Below are positions 35,395-45,417 of a stretch of DNA of 64,000 bases, one piece after another. This DNA is from Imbricaverruca yamaguchii (taxonomy: Eukaryota > Arthropoda > Thecostraca > Neoverrucidae). Both the position numbers and the translations under genes were made by a program. Every line of letters begins with the position of its first letter. The stretch's first letter is position 1. The stretch covers positions 911,001 to 975,000 of the forward strand of contig JAOTOL010001569.1 in assembly GCA_034440575.1 (NCBI GenBank), given 5' to 3'. The notes beneath the pieces were generated by a model. The model saw only the letters and a list, made by a program, of their open reading frames with translations, ran no database searches and was not told the DNA's origin.

Positions 35395-36020
35395 TCGCGA
35401 CACTGGCCGCTCAGGGAGACGCTGAGGAGTTGTGGACGGCCGCTCGTGACGCAGGCCGCTCAGGGAGACGCCGTCCTGCCGCTCAGGGAGACGCCGTCCT
35501 GCCGCTCAGGGAGACGCCGTCCTGCCGCTCAGGGAGACGCCGAGGAGTTGTGGACGGCCGCTCGTGACGCAGGCCGCTCAGGGAGACGCCGTCCTGCCGC
35601 TCAGGGAGACGCCGTCCTGCCGCTCAGGGAGACGCCGAGGAGTTGTGGACGGCCGCTCGCGACACCGGCCGCTCAGGGAGACGCCGTCCTGCCGCTCAGG
35701 GAGACGCTGAGGAGTTGTGGACGGCCGCTCGTGACGCTGGCCGCTCAGGGAGACGCCGTCCTGCCGCTCAGGGAGACGCCGAGGAGTTGTGGACGGCCGC
35801 TCGCGACACCGGCCGCTCAGGGAGACGCCGTCCTGCCGCTCAGGGAGACGCCGAGGAGTTGTGGACGGCCGCTCGCGACACCGCTGACTCCGGCCGCTCA
35901 GGGAGACGCCGTCCTGCCGCTCAGGGAGACGCCGAGGAGTTGTGGACGGCCGCTCGTGACGCAGGCCGCTCAGGGAGACTCCGTCCTGCCGCTCAGGGAG
36001 ACGCTGAGGAGTTGTGCACG
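35395..36020. repeat. Quantised 23-bp/72-bp composite minisatellite
   Basis: A 23-bp unit (CCGCTCAGGGAGACGCCGTC plus three bases) alternates with a 49-bp spacer that starts GAGGAGTTGTGGACGGCCGC. Spacer starts lie at 35424, 35542, 35637, 35709, 35781, 35853, 35934 and 36006. The gaps are 118, 95, 72, 72, 72, 81 and 72, that is 72 plus 0, 1 or 2 extra 23-bp units, with one 9-bp insertion. Open frames up to 238 codons here are repeat-derived. Confidence 0.93.
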
Positions 36021-37619
36021 GCGCGGAACTGGCTGGCGGCTCTGAGCCGTCGCTTTGAGTTTACGTCGACAGTCGACGCGGCCGGCCGCCGGCCGCTGCC
36101 GCCTGGAAGTCCAGCTAATAGAGCACAGTTAGCGGCGGTTCTCTCGAACCAAGTATTCACCGGCGGGACAACGTCCAGCTAAGCTGCGTCGCGAACGACA
36201 AGACGTCCCGGGGCCCCGGGTCGGAGTCGCCTCCTCCGCAATTGCTCCAACATCATCCAGACCAAAGTATTGAACTGGAGTCGCTAGTTTCTGCATTGCA
36301 GACGCGAAGTGACTGCGCCTGATTCGATAGAGGCCGGAGCCGTCAGCAGTTGGCAGCAGCTGTCGCCAGCTGGTAGCAGCTGTCGCCAGCTGGTGGCAGC
36401 CGTCACTAAATGCCAGCCCGGGTCCGACCTCAGCGATGAACCCATCTCAGCATGTGGTGTGTGTTTTCCGAGTGAAGCCAATTATTTGTTTTGGGCGATC
36501 GCGGCTGGCGACTGGGGGGGGGGGGCGGGCAGCGCCAGGTGGACCATATCGCTGCTGCATCAAGCGGCACGGGACCGGGACGGTTCTGATCTGCTTTGTT
36601 TTCTTTTAGCGATGCATGATAGAGCACTGCCCTGCATCCGTACCGAGGTACGGCGGGTCGAGTCGCTCCGCACACTCATTAATGTATCCGGCTAGGGTGG
36701 CCAGCTGACAGCTGGACGGAGGTCAGGTCAGGTCGGGGGCGCAGCCACCACCAGACGACCATGCCCAACTGCATACATTAAACTTTCGGTCAAACTGTGC
36801 TGTTCCACTGGAATCCCACCATCGGAAGGTGGGCTCAAGGTCAATGCAACAAGCTTGCGCTTAAGATTGACTCTGTTTCTGTAAAACAACAATTCAGACA
36901 CGAATCATGTTTTAAAAAAAACGCAGACACACATTTTCGTTGCAGAAACTGGTGCCATACATAGCGGATATCAGGCTCTGCGATCAGGCCCGGCGACACC
37001 ATGATGCGGAAGAGCTCCCAGCAACTTAGTGAAGCTCGCTAAATATTGCATGCACACAAGTAATGTAACTAGAGCCTGGTACACCAACCTATGGCTAAGT
37101 ATTATCGTCATGGCGCCATCGTTCCCTAGCTCAATGACGGCTTTCAAGCCGTCACTGTTCTGTTCTGTTTGTCATTATTCTAACCCTTACGTGCACATCA
37201 CCGTGCGTTATTTATTCCTCAAAGCCTGTTCTGGAGGAGACGAGGACAGCCTGACTTCCGATGGAACAACTTAGGCCTGTCCTCTTCCACCGACAGATGG
37301 AACACAGCATCATGCTCTCCATTAGGGAATCACCTACTGAGCGCCATACACCGATAACACATTGTCGTCCACAGATCCCTCTCGCCCTCATAAGACCGCA
37401 GGTTACGTCCTCGGGAATGAATACGACATCAAGCCACATAAATGGCTGTGCGATTGTCACTAGCAGCTTGAGCGCGGTGACACCTGACACCACCAACTGA
37501 CATGGGACATGGTCATGTCGTGCTGTCACAGAGCTGACGGCTACTCCGGCGCCACCCGACCGGAGTGGCTCCTCGAGTGGCTCGGTCGAGCCGCGGACCG
37601 CGCGGCTGTCGGGGACCGA
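36021..37619. other. Unassigned sequence
   Basis: No gene is supported apart from the short repeat listed separately. A 12-base G tract lies at 36514-36525. GGCCAGCTGACAGCTGG near 36700 is a small palindrome. Open frames up to 136 codons have no recognisable domain. Confidence 0.4.
36335..36405. repeat. Short GCAGCTGTCGCCAGCTGGTA-type repeat, 3 to 4 copies
   Basis: A roughly 20-bp unit with two E-box-like CAGCTG/CCAGCTGG cores is repeated three to four times. Small local expansion. Confidence 0.8.
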
Positions 37620-37639
37620 CATGTAGGCGGTACTGGCGT

Positions 37640-37985
37640 ATGACCGGAGACCGACGTGTGACCAGGAGCGACATATGGTCGGAACTGACGTATGGTCAGG
37701 AGCGACATATGGTCAGAACTGACGTGTGGCCAGGAGCGACATATGGTCAGAACTGACGTGTGGCCGGGACCGACATATGGTCAGAACTGACGTGTGGCCG
37801 GGACCGACATATGGTCAGAACTGACGTGTGGTCAGGAGCGACATATGGTCGGAACTGACGTATGGTCAGGAGCGACATATGGTCGGAACTGACGTATGGT
37901 CAGGAGCGGCATAACTGACGTGTGGCCGGGGACAGACGTATGGCGGGGGACCGACGTATGGCGGGGGATAAACCCATGGCTGGGA
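37640..37985. repeat. 34-bp minisatellite with CATATG in most units, about 10 copies
   Basis: Units contain GAGCGACATATGGTCAGAAC or GACCGACATATGGTCAGAAC, then TGACGTGTGGCC or TGACGTATGGTC. The right end degenerates into ACCGACGTATGGCGGGG. The unit is not a multiple of three, so no long frame results. Confidence 0.92.
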
Positions 37986-38374
37986 CCAATGATGTGGCGG
38001 GGACTGACATATGACCGGTGCCGATGCTGCGGGCTGACAAAAGTATGTGGTTGATGCGCCAAAAACGCAAGTAATTAACCAACTAAAACAGGGGATCTGT
38101 TATCTGTTGCGTTTTCAGTATAGGTGCGTTGCATGCTCGTTGTGTGATTGTCATGCGATCGGCGAATGGCCATCGTATGACGCAATATAACCAACGCCGT
38201 ATGGCACCAATCCTGACCGTACGTTTCCGGCCAGTTCTGGACATCGGCGGGGGCGGGGGAGAGGGGTCGAGGAGGGGAGGGGAGGGGTAGTTTACACGAT
38301 CGTATCCCCGACGGAGGTCATCGTATGATGCCAGCAGTACCACCCCAGTCACACCCTGGCCACCCCTGATGGCG

Positions 38375-38765
38375 CCAGGACCAGTCGCAGCCCACACAAC
38401 ACAGACTCCACCCACCACACTACGACCAGTCGCAGACCACACAACACAGACTGTACCACAAAACACCAGCCCAGAACACACTACGACCAGTCGCAGCCCA
38501 CACAACACAGACTAGACCTCCGACCAACACACTACGACCAGTCGCAGTCCACACAACACAGACTGTACCACAGGACACCAGCTCCACCACCAGCACACTA
38601 CGACCAGTCGCAGTCCACACAACACAGACTGTACCACAAAACACCAGCCCAGAACACACTACGACCAGTCGCAGCCCACACAACACAGACTGTACCACAG
38701 AACACCAGCCCAGAACACACTACGACCAGTCGCAGCCCACACAACACGGACTCCGCACAACACCA
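38375..38765. repeat. 61-bp minisatellite, six units
   Basis: ACTACGACCAGTCGCAG starts units at 38419, 38480, 38531, 38597, 38658 and 38719. Four of the five spacings cluster near 61 (61, 66, 61, 61) and one is 51. Each continues with CCACACAACACAGAC and GTACCACA. Confidence 0.92.
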
Positions 38766-38878
38766 GCCACCATCGCGACACGGCCAGTTCTGATGCCACT
38801 GCAGCCAGCCGCACTACACCAGCACCAGTTCCAGCCGCACCACGGCCAGCTCTGGTGACGCGGCAGCCGGCCGTACCG

Positions 38879-38960
38879 ACAGTGGCACCAGCCCGCCCCC
38901 AGTGGCACCAGCCCGCCTCCAGTGGCACCAGCCCGCCTCCAGTGGCACCAGCCCGCCTCC
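38879..38960. repeat. 20-bp repeat, 4 copies
   Basis: The unit AGTGGCACCAGCCCGCCTCC is present four times with one substitution in the first copy. Small young array. Confidence 0.93.
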
Positions 38961-39094
38961 ACTAACGCTGGCCGTGTCGAGCGGTCCGCTATCGCAATTC
39001 ATGGCGTGATGAACGATGCCTTTCCGCCAGATTAGTCCCATATATTGCAATATGTGGGATCGACGGGATCAGCTAGGGGGCGGACGCCGCCGAC

Positions 39095-39147
39095 GCGGCC
39101 GCAGCTTCGACGTCATCGGGGGATGCAGAACACTGGGGGGGGGGGGG
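39095..39147 (+). repeat. Dispersed repeat (inverted partner at 41935-41990) with 13-base G tract
   Basis: CGGCCGCAGCTTCG, CGTCATCGGGGG and ATGCAGAACACTGGGG occur here in order. The same three pieces occur in the same order on the minus strand at about 41935-41990. G-tract lengths differ between copies. This is a dispersed element of unknown type. Confidence 0.6.
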
Positions 39148-39469
39148 CATCTCTGCTGCGGCCGTCGGCGGGGCCGGCCACAGCCGGCCGGAGGCAGATG
39201 AAGGCGACGGGCGGGGGCGGAGACGGAAGATTGAGAGGACAGCAGGAGATGAAGGTGACACCGTGTGGCGGATAAACGGAAGATGACGGTGACAGGGGGA
39301 GGGGTATGCTACCAGACCGGTGACTGCGCTCCTGGCAGCTGTGCGTTGACGCGTGCTTTAAGGAGCGGGAAAATGCTTGGCCTGCTTCAGCGGATGAATT
39401 CAGCTTACGCCCACTACCGCATGTCCATCCTGCCACCAACTATCTCCTGTCCACCCTTCCACCCGATAT

Positions 39470-40432
39470 AACCCTGTCCACCCTGTCCACCCTTTCACCC
39501 ACTACCGCCTTTCCACCCTGTCCACCCTTTCACCCACTACCGCCTGTCCACCCTGCCACCCACTATCTCCTGTCCACCGTGCTAACTGCTACCACCCTGC
39601 CACCATGCTAACTGCTACCACCCATTCCACCGTGCCAACTGCTACCACCCTGTCCACCGTGCTAACTGCTACCACCATGTCCACCGTGCCAACTGCTACC
39701 ACCATGTCCACCGTGCCAACTGCTACCACCTGTCCACCGTACCAACTGCTACCACCCTGTCCACCGTGCCAACTGCTACCACCCTGTCCACCGTGCCAAC
39801 TGCTACCACCCTGTCCACCGTGCCAACTGCTACCACCTGTCCACCGTGCCAACTGCTACCACCCTGTCCACCGTGCCAACTGCTACCACCCTGTCCACCG
39901 TGCCAACGCTACCACCCTGCCACCGGCCAACGCCACCGTCCACCGTACCAACTGCTACACCTGTCCACCGTGCCAACTGCTACCACCCTGTCCACCGTGC
40001 AGTGCCAACTGCTACCACCCTGTCCACCGTGCCAACTGCTACCACCCTGTCCACCGTGCCAACTGCTACCACCTGCGTCCACCGTGCCAACTGCTACCAC
40101 CCTGTCCACCGTGCCAACTGCTACCACCTGTCCACCGTGCCAACTGCTACCACCTGTCCACCGTGCCAACTGCTACCACCTGTCCACCGTGCCAACTGCT
40201 ACCACCTGTCCACCGTGCCAACTGCTACCACCCTGTCCACCGTGCCAACTGCTACCACCTGTCCACCGTGCCAACGACCACCTGTCCACCGTGCCAACTG
40301 CTACCACTTGTCCACCGTGCCACCTGCTACCACCCTGTCCACCGTGCCAACTGCTACCACCTGTCCACCGTGCCACCTGCTACCACCCTGTCCACCGTGC
40401 CAACTGCTACCACCCTGCCCGCCGTGCTGCCG
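39470..40432. repeat. 27/28-bp minisatellite, about 33 copies
   Basis: Units read CTGTCCACCGTGCCAACTGC then TACCACC, with or without a further C. The left 90 bp is a diverged form (CCTTTCACCCACTACCGCC). Open frames up to 297 codons (PTATTLSTV, CPPCQLLPP) are repeat-derived. Confidence 0.95.
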
Positions 40433-40865
40433 CCACACGTGACAGCAGTGCAGACTCCGCGAATAACGGCCACCTGCACCAGGGCCCTGGCCCCATAACC
40501 GAGAGTGCGACGGGACCAGTGACCCTTCTACGCTGCGGTGATCGACGCCAGAGCAAAAGTGCAGCAGACGGTAACTAACAGGAGAGAGGGGAAGGAAAGA
40601 GATGGAGAGAAAGAGGTGAGAGGGGAAGTAATAGTGCCGGAAGTCGAAGTGAAGTGGACAATATGGTGAGACAGACGGAAAATCGTCTTGGACAGATAAG
40701 AGGAGAAAACTCGGAAGAGAGTACAAGGCGAGAGATGTTTGGTGTTTCCGTACAATAAATAACGTGATTGAAAGAGAAAAAGAAAGATCGCGAAAGAGCG
40801 AAAGCGAGGAAAACGGGGAGAAGCGGAGATGCGGAGTGAGAGACAGACAGAATAACATACAGATT

Positions 40866-40868
<3 letters not shown>

Positions 40869-40929
<61 letters not shown>
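40869..40929. repeat. (AT)n microsatellite
   Basis: About 60 bp of AT dinucleotide, followed by ACATACACACATATATA. Upstream, 40580-40860 is purine-rich (GAGAGG, GAAAGAG phrases) without a strict period. The minus-strand frames through here, up to 234 codons, consist of an IYIYIY stretch plus low-complexity sequence. Confidence 0.97.
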
Positions 40930-40933
<4 letters not shown>

Positions 40934-42494
40934 CACACATATATAAATAGATATATAGATGGCTATACAGACTGTCTGTATGTCTATCAGACAGACAGAG
41001 CACAACAGTAGTCAGATATGCTGGCCGATTATGCTATAGTGTTAGAGGAAAGACTTCATTTCTCATGGCGGGGATGGATGACCGTCAACTTTGGTCAATG
41101 ACTCAAACGCCAGGATAGGATATGATAGGCTAAATCGAAGGTCCCAACCGGGGATGGCAAAATTATAATCTTCAGTGGCAAATGCAAGGGCATCCAGGTG
41201 CAGCGTTTTGCAATGCGCGTGCCACGATCACGCTGAAATCTGGCAGCCCTGCTCACAATTTAATTACGATATATTTATCGTTAGTCCACCCGATATCGAG
41301 ACTGAAACACACAATGTTTCAGACCTAGAACGGACATGATCATACAGACATAATCATGTGCTGATGAAAGGTTATATGATGACCAAGGCTGCAGAAATAC
41401 GCAGCGAGAAGACTGTATAGGACGAGTGTCTCACAAGTATCCCACATATATCAATATCCCGTCTAAATATCAATATGCATAAATATCTCACCGACCAACC
41501 GAAGATCATGCCTTGCTCCAGAACAACAAAGAGGTTCGAGTGATATTCAACATGCACCGCCAGTATGGCCGACGCCGCTATGCTTTACTATGCGCAGATG
41601 CCGCTCCTCTTGTTTTCGTCGCGAGAACAACTCGTAAGCTGACTGACTGACACCGACGATGCTGACGTATGCTAATAGCATTGGGAAAGTGAACTGGAGC
41701 AGCCTGTCAACAATCTTACTGCCATCCCGGGTAAGTGGGGTGAGCAAATTGCGAGGTAACGGGACCGAGTTGACAACACATAAGCATGCAGTGCGAACTG
41801 CAGCTTCCTCTATCGTTTCGCCTATGGAGCTCAAATTTGACCAAACAGCCGGAACAGCCCCTTTAATATGATCGGCATTCAATGACGGCCACGCTGTCGA
41901 CGTAGGTATGTTCTGTGTTGGTTCTGTGACGGCCCCCAGTGTTCTGCATCGCCCCCCCCCCCGATGACGTACGAAGCTGCGGCCGTATCGGCAGCGTGGT
42001 TCTGCCATGCCTCCACCATGGTGGTAAGAGCACGGTGTACTGTCCCGGTAATAGTTGTGAGTGGTGACGTAGGGTGGTAGCGGGAGCATGCATTGGTCAC
42101 TGCTCTGAATCCGCGCCTCCTCTCACACGCTTTGAAGACAGCACCAGAACACCACGTGCTTCCACCTATTTTGACAGTCACTTCCCAATGATTGTCAGGC
42201 TGCAGGTCATGTGCATTCTGTGCACTTGCATGTTTTAGAGCGGGTCGATCGCTGTGGCGGCTACAGGCCGTACAGTGCTGCGGTTGGTGGGTCGCCAGAT
42301 CGATGGGCGGTGGTAGGGACCGGCCTCGAGCCGGCCGGCAGGAGGTAGCTCCGCTGGACGTGGGACGAGCACGCTGCCAGCCGAACAGCTGACAGCTGTG
42401 ACGCATGACAGCTGGCCGCGTCGGACGCGTATCTCATGCGCTGCAGGTCGACGGCGAGTTGTAGAGGTTGTCGTTGCTAGCTGCTGTTGGTCTT
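40930..42494. other. Unassigned sequence, including the minus-strand copy of a dispersed repeat
   Basis: No gene is supported. About 41935-41990 is the inverted partner of the dispersed repeat at 39095-39147 and contains an 11-base C tract (41952-41962). CCACCATGGTGG near 42013 is a perfect 12-bp palindrome. A 180-codon minus-strand frame at 41547-42089 has no recognisable domain. Confidence 0.4.
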
Positions 42495-42602
42495 GCGACG
42501 CGTTGACTGCTGGCCTTATAGCGACTTGTTGACTGCTGGTACTATAGCGACGCGTTGACTGCTGGTCCTATAGCGGTTTGTTGACTGCTGGTACTATAGC
42601 GG
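42495..42602. repeat. 26-bp minisatellite, 4 copies
   Basis: Four units share TTGACTGCTGG and end TATAGC, with alternating starts GACGCG and GACTTG or GGTTTG, which suggests a dimeric origin. Confidence 0.9.
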
Positions 42603-42610
42603 GGCAGATC

Positions 42611-42747
42611 TCTCATGCCGATCGGTCGCGGGCGCAGAGTGGCAACAGACTCTGGCCTGGGGACGAGTAGTCCAGGGGCAAGACATCCGTCTCACAGCCT
42701 CCCGGTTGGGAGACGGATGTCTTACCCCTAGACTACTCGTCCCCAGG
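42611..42747 (-). mobile_element. Family-1 SINE fragment with a snap-back inverted head
   Basis: On the minus strand the segment starts with the family-1 head (GGGACGAGTAGTCTAGGGG). Where the box B region should follow, a reverse-complement copy of the head appears instead, then the SINE body (ACTCTGCGCCCGCGACC). The two head copies (42656-42693 and 42710-42747) pair at 36 of 38 positions around a 16-nt loop. The tail is missing. A template switch or foldback repair event would explain it (inference). Confidence 0.85.
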
Positions 42748-43174
42748 CTTGCAGACGTGATGGCGGCTGGCTTGTCAGTACGGTGCCAACAACAATCACA
42801 GAGCCTCTGACCGTTTTGATTGGTGACAACCCAGTTTCTTCATTAGGTAATAAATGGCCGTGTCACTCGCCTGGTGTCAGCTGGTTATGCCCATCACATG
42901 TGACGAACATTCGTGTGAAGTCGGAGAACATTGAAATGCATGACATGTCGGTTCCATGCGTGGACCCGCGGCTGTACAATGAGAAACGTTGCTTTGAACT
43001 GAACCTATATGCGTTCAAAGCACATGAGCGCTGGCGCGCAGACCCCTTCGCGAAATGGCCAACTTAACATTAAGCCTATTGAGTTAATCACAGCGAAACA
43101 GCATCAAATGTGGTCTGAAACGAGGATGTTTCACCGGAAGACAATTCGGCACAGCCAACTCCAGAGGACGCGGC

Positions 43175-43552
43175 GCCCTTGTGGTCCGGCGCCCCTGCAG
43201 TCCGGCGCCCCTGCAGTCCGGCGCCCTGCAGTCCGGCGCCCCTGCAGTCCGGCGCCCCTGCAGTCCGGCGCCCCTGCAGTCCGGCGCCCCTGCAGTCCGG
43301 CGCCCCTGCAGTCCGGCGCCCCTGCAGTCCGGCGCCCCTGCAGTCCGGCGCCCCTGCAGTCCGGCGCCCTGCAGTCCGGCGCCCCTGCAGTCCGGCGCCC
43401 TGCAGTCGGCGCCCTGTCGCTGGCGGCAGTCCGGCGCCCCTGCAGTCCGGCGCCCCTACAGTCCGGCGCCCTGCAGTCCGGTGCCCCTGCAGTCCGGCGC
43501 CCCTGCAGTCCGGCGCCCCTGCAGTCCGGCGCCCTGCAGCCCCGGCGCCCAG
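43175..43552. repeat. 15/16-bp minisatellite with CTGCAG in nearly every unit, about 23 copies
   Basis: The unit GGCGCCCCTGCAGTCC occurs with 15-bp variants that lose one C. The interruption at 43405-43432 (TCGCTGGCGGCAG) breaks the array. Open frames of up to 289 codons include non-repeat flanks but have no recognisable domain. Confidence 0.95.
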
Positions 43553-43794
43553 CCGGTGATGTATGGAATGCGCCATGCAGTTGCCGTCCCCCCGGGGTCG
43601 CTTCGTCGCGGCCTGGGTCGTGCCAGATCGGCCGCACGGCGAGCGTTTCGTGGTGGGCGACAGCGACAATCCATCTGGCCGGCATTCCCTGCTCCATTAC
43701 CGCGTCGTTGTCTATCACGCACGCTTTTTGTCGGCCAACCAAGCGACAGCGGTTGTCGACCGAGGCGCTAATGGCGCATCGAAGGCGAGTGCGC

Positions 43795-44118
43795 GTCAAT
43801 GGCGCAGCGGCGGCGGTGGCGACCGAGACGTTAGTGGCGCAGCGGCGGCGGTTGGCATCCGAGACGTTAATAGAGTAGCGGCGGCGGTGGCGACCTAGAC
43901 GTTAGTGGCGCAGCGGCGGCGGTGGCGACCGGGGCGGTAGTGGCGCAGCGGCGGCGGTGGTGACTGAGACGTTAGTGGCGCAGAGGCGGCGGTGACGACC
44001 GAGACGTTGGTGGCGCAGCGGCGGCGGTGGCGACTGAGACGTTAGTGGCGCAGCGGCGGCGGTAGCGACCGAGACGTTAATGGCGCAGCGGCGGCGGTGG
44101 CGACCGAGACGGTAGTGA
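43795..44118. repeat. 35-bp GC-rich minisatellite, about 9 copies
   Basis: Units contain GGCGCAGCGGCGGCGG, then TGGCGACCGAGACG and TTAGT or GTAGT. CpG content is very high. Copies differ mostly by single substitutions and an occasional T insertion. Confidence 0.93.
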
Positions 44119-44512
44119 TGAACAACGCTACGAAGTGAGACGTATAACGCAAGTCTATCGCACAGCGACGAGGCCTAGCCTTCGGCGACAATCGTGCCCT
44201 CCGCGATTCACAGATGAGTCACTGACACTCCAAATCTGGCGTTGGGTTATGACATATGACGGCACGCCCTCACAGAGGATCAACGTCGCGGCCCGGGTCC
44301 GCGAGTTATGCGTGCTCAATACTCAAAGCCACGTCGGCAGCACCGCTCACAGGCGCGCTGCGGACGAAACACAAATTGAGTCTAACGGTATCGACCGTCA
44401 CCATCGAAAAGATGCGAACACACCCCTCGCAACGCCGGTGCCATCGTTCGTGTGAATCTGATGCCACCTCCGCGGCTCGGCATTGTATCTGCCGTGTTGG
44501 CACATCCGATGT

Positions 44513-44551
44513 CCGTGTCCAGCACTCGCAGCACCCGAGTGCTGGACACGG
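44513..44551. other. Perfect foldback hairpin, 16-bp stem, 7-nt loop
   Basis: CCGTGTCCAGCACTCG (44513-44528) and CGAGTGCTGGACACGG (44536-44551) are exact reverse complements around CAGCACC. Stem GC content is high, so extrusion or RNA folding would be stable. It is not a bacterial terminator, since no T run follows and the context is eukaryotic. Confidence 0.9.
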
Positions 44552-44699
44552 CGGAGTGGTTCCTCCACCAGCGGTCGGCGGGGGGTACCTCCCGTATACC
44601 ACACCAACCTGCCGTCCTGCCAACAGGGAGAGCACGCTGGCCGGCCGTGCGATTGGATAGTTCCGCTCCTGCAATTGTACTGGCCCACAGACGCAGCTG

Positions 44700-45417
44700 T
44701 TGCGGTGGGAGGGTCTCAGCGGTGGGAGGGTCTCAGCGGTGGGAGGGTCTCAGCGGTGGGAGGGTCTCAGCGGTGGGAGGGTCTCAGCGGTGGGAGGGTC
44801 TCGGCGGTGGGAGGGTCTCAGCGGTGGGAGGGTCTCAGCGGTGGGAGGGTCTCAGCGGTGGGAGGGTCTCAGCGGTGGGAGGGTCTCAGCGGTGGGAGGG
44901 TCTCAGCGGTGGGAGGGATTCAGCGGTGGGAGGGTCTCAGCGGTGGGAGGGTCTCAGCGGTGGGAGAGTCTCAGCGGTGGGAGGGTCTCAGGGTGGGGGG
45001 TCTCAGCGGTGGGAGGGATTCAGCGGTGGGAGGGTTCTCAGCGGTGGGAGGGTCTCAGCGGTGGGAGGGTCTCAGCGGTGGGAGGGTCTCAGCGGTGGGA
45101 GGGTCTCAGCGGTGGGAGGGATTCAGCGGTGGGAGGGTCTCAGCGGTGGGAGGGTCTCAGCGGTGGGAGGGTCTCAGCGGTGGGGGGATTCAGCGGTGGG
45201 ACGGTCTGAGCGGTGGGAGGGTCTCAGCGGTGGGAGGGTCTCAGCGGTGGGAGGGATTCAGCGGTGGGAGGGTCTCAGCGGTGGGAGGGTCTCAGCGGTG
45301 GGAGGGTCTCAGCGGTGGGAGGGTCTCAGCGGTGGGAGGGTCTCAGCGGTGGGAGGGTCTCAGCGGTGGGAGGGTCTCAGCGGTGGGAGGGTCTCAGCGG
45401 TGGGAGGGTCTCAGCGG
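44700..45417. repeat. 17-bp minisatellite, about 42 copies
   Basis: The unit GGTCTCAGCGGTGGGAG is highly uniform. Variants are GGATTCAGCGGTGGGAG, appearing singly at irregular intervals, and a few one-base losses. Near identity suggests recent expansion. Overlapping frames up to 335 codons (SQRWEGLSGGR) are artefacts. Confidence 0.96.

Noticed and set aside
43009..43878. 289-codon frame across the CTGCAG array
   Set aside because: The middle is repeat and the flanks have no recognisable domain.
44513..44551. Rho-independent terminator
   Set aside because: A GC hairpin without a following T tract, in a eukaryotic setting.
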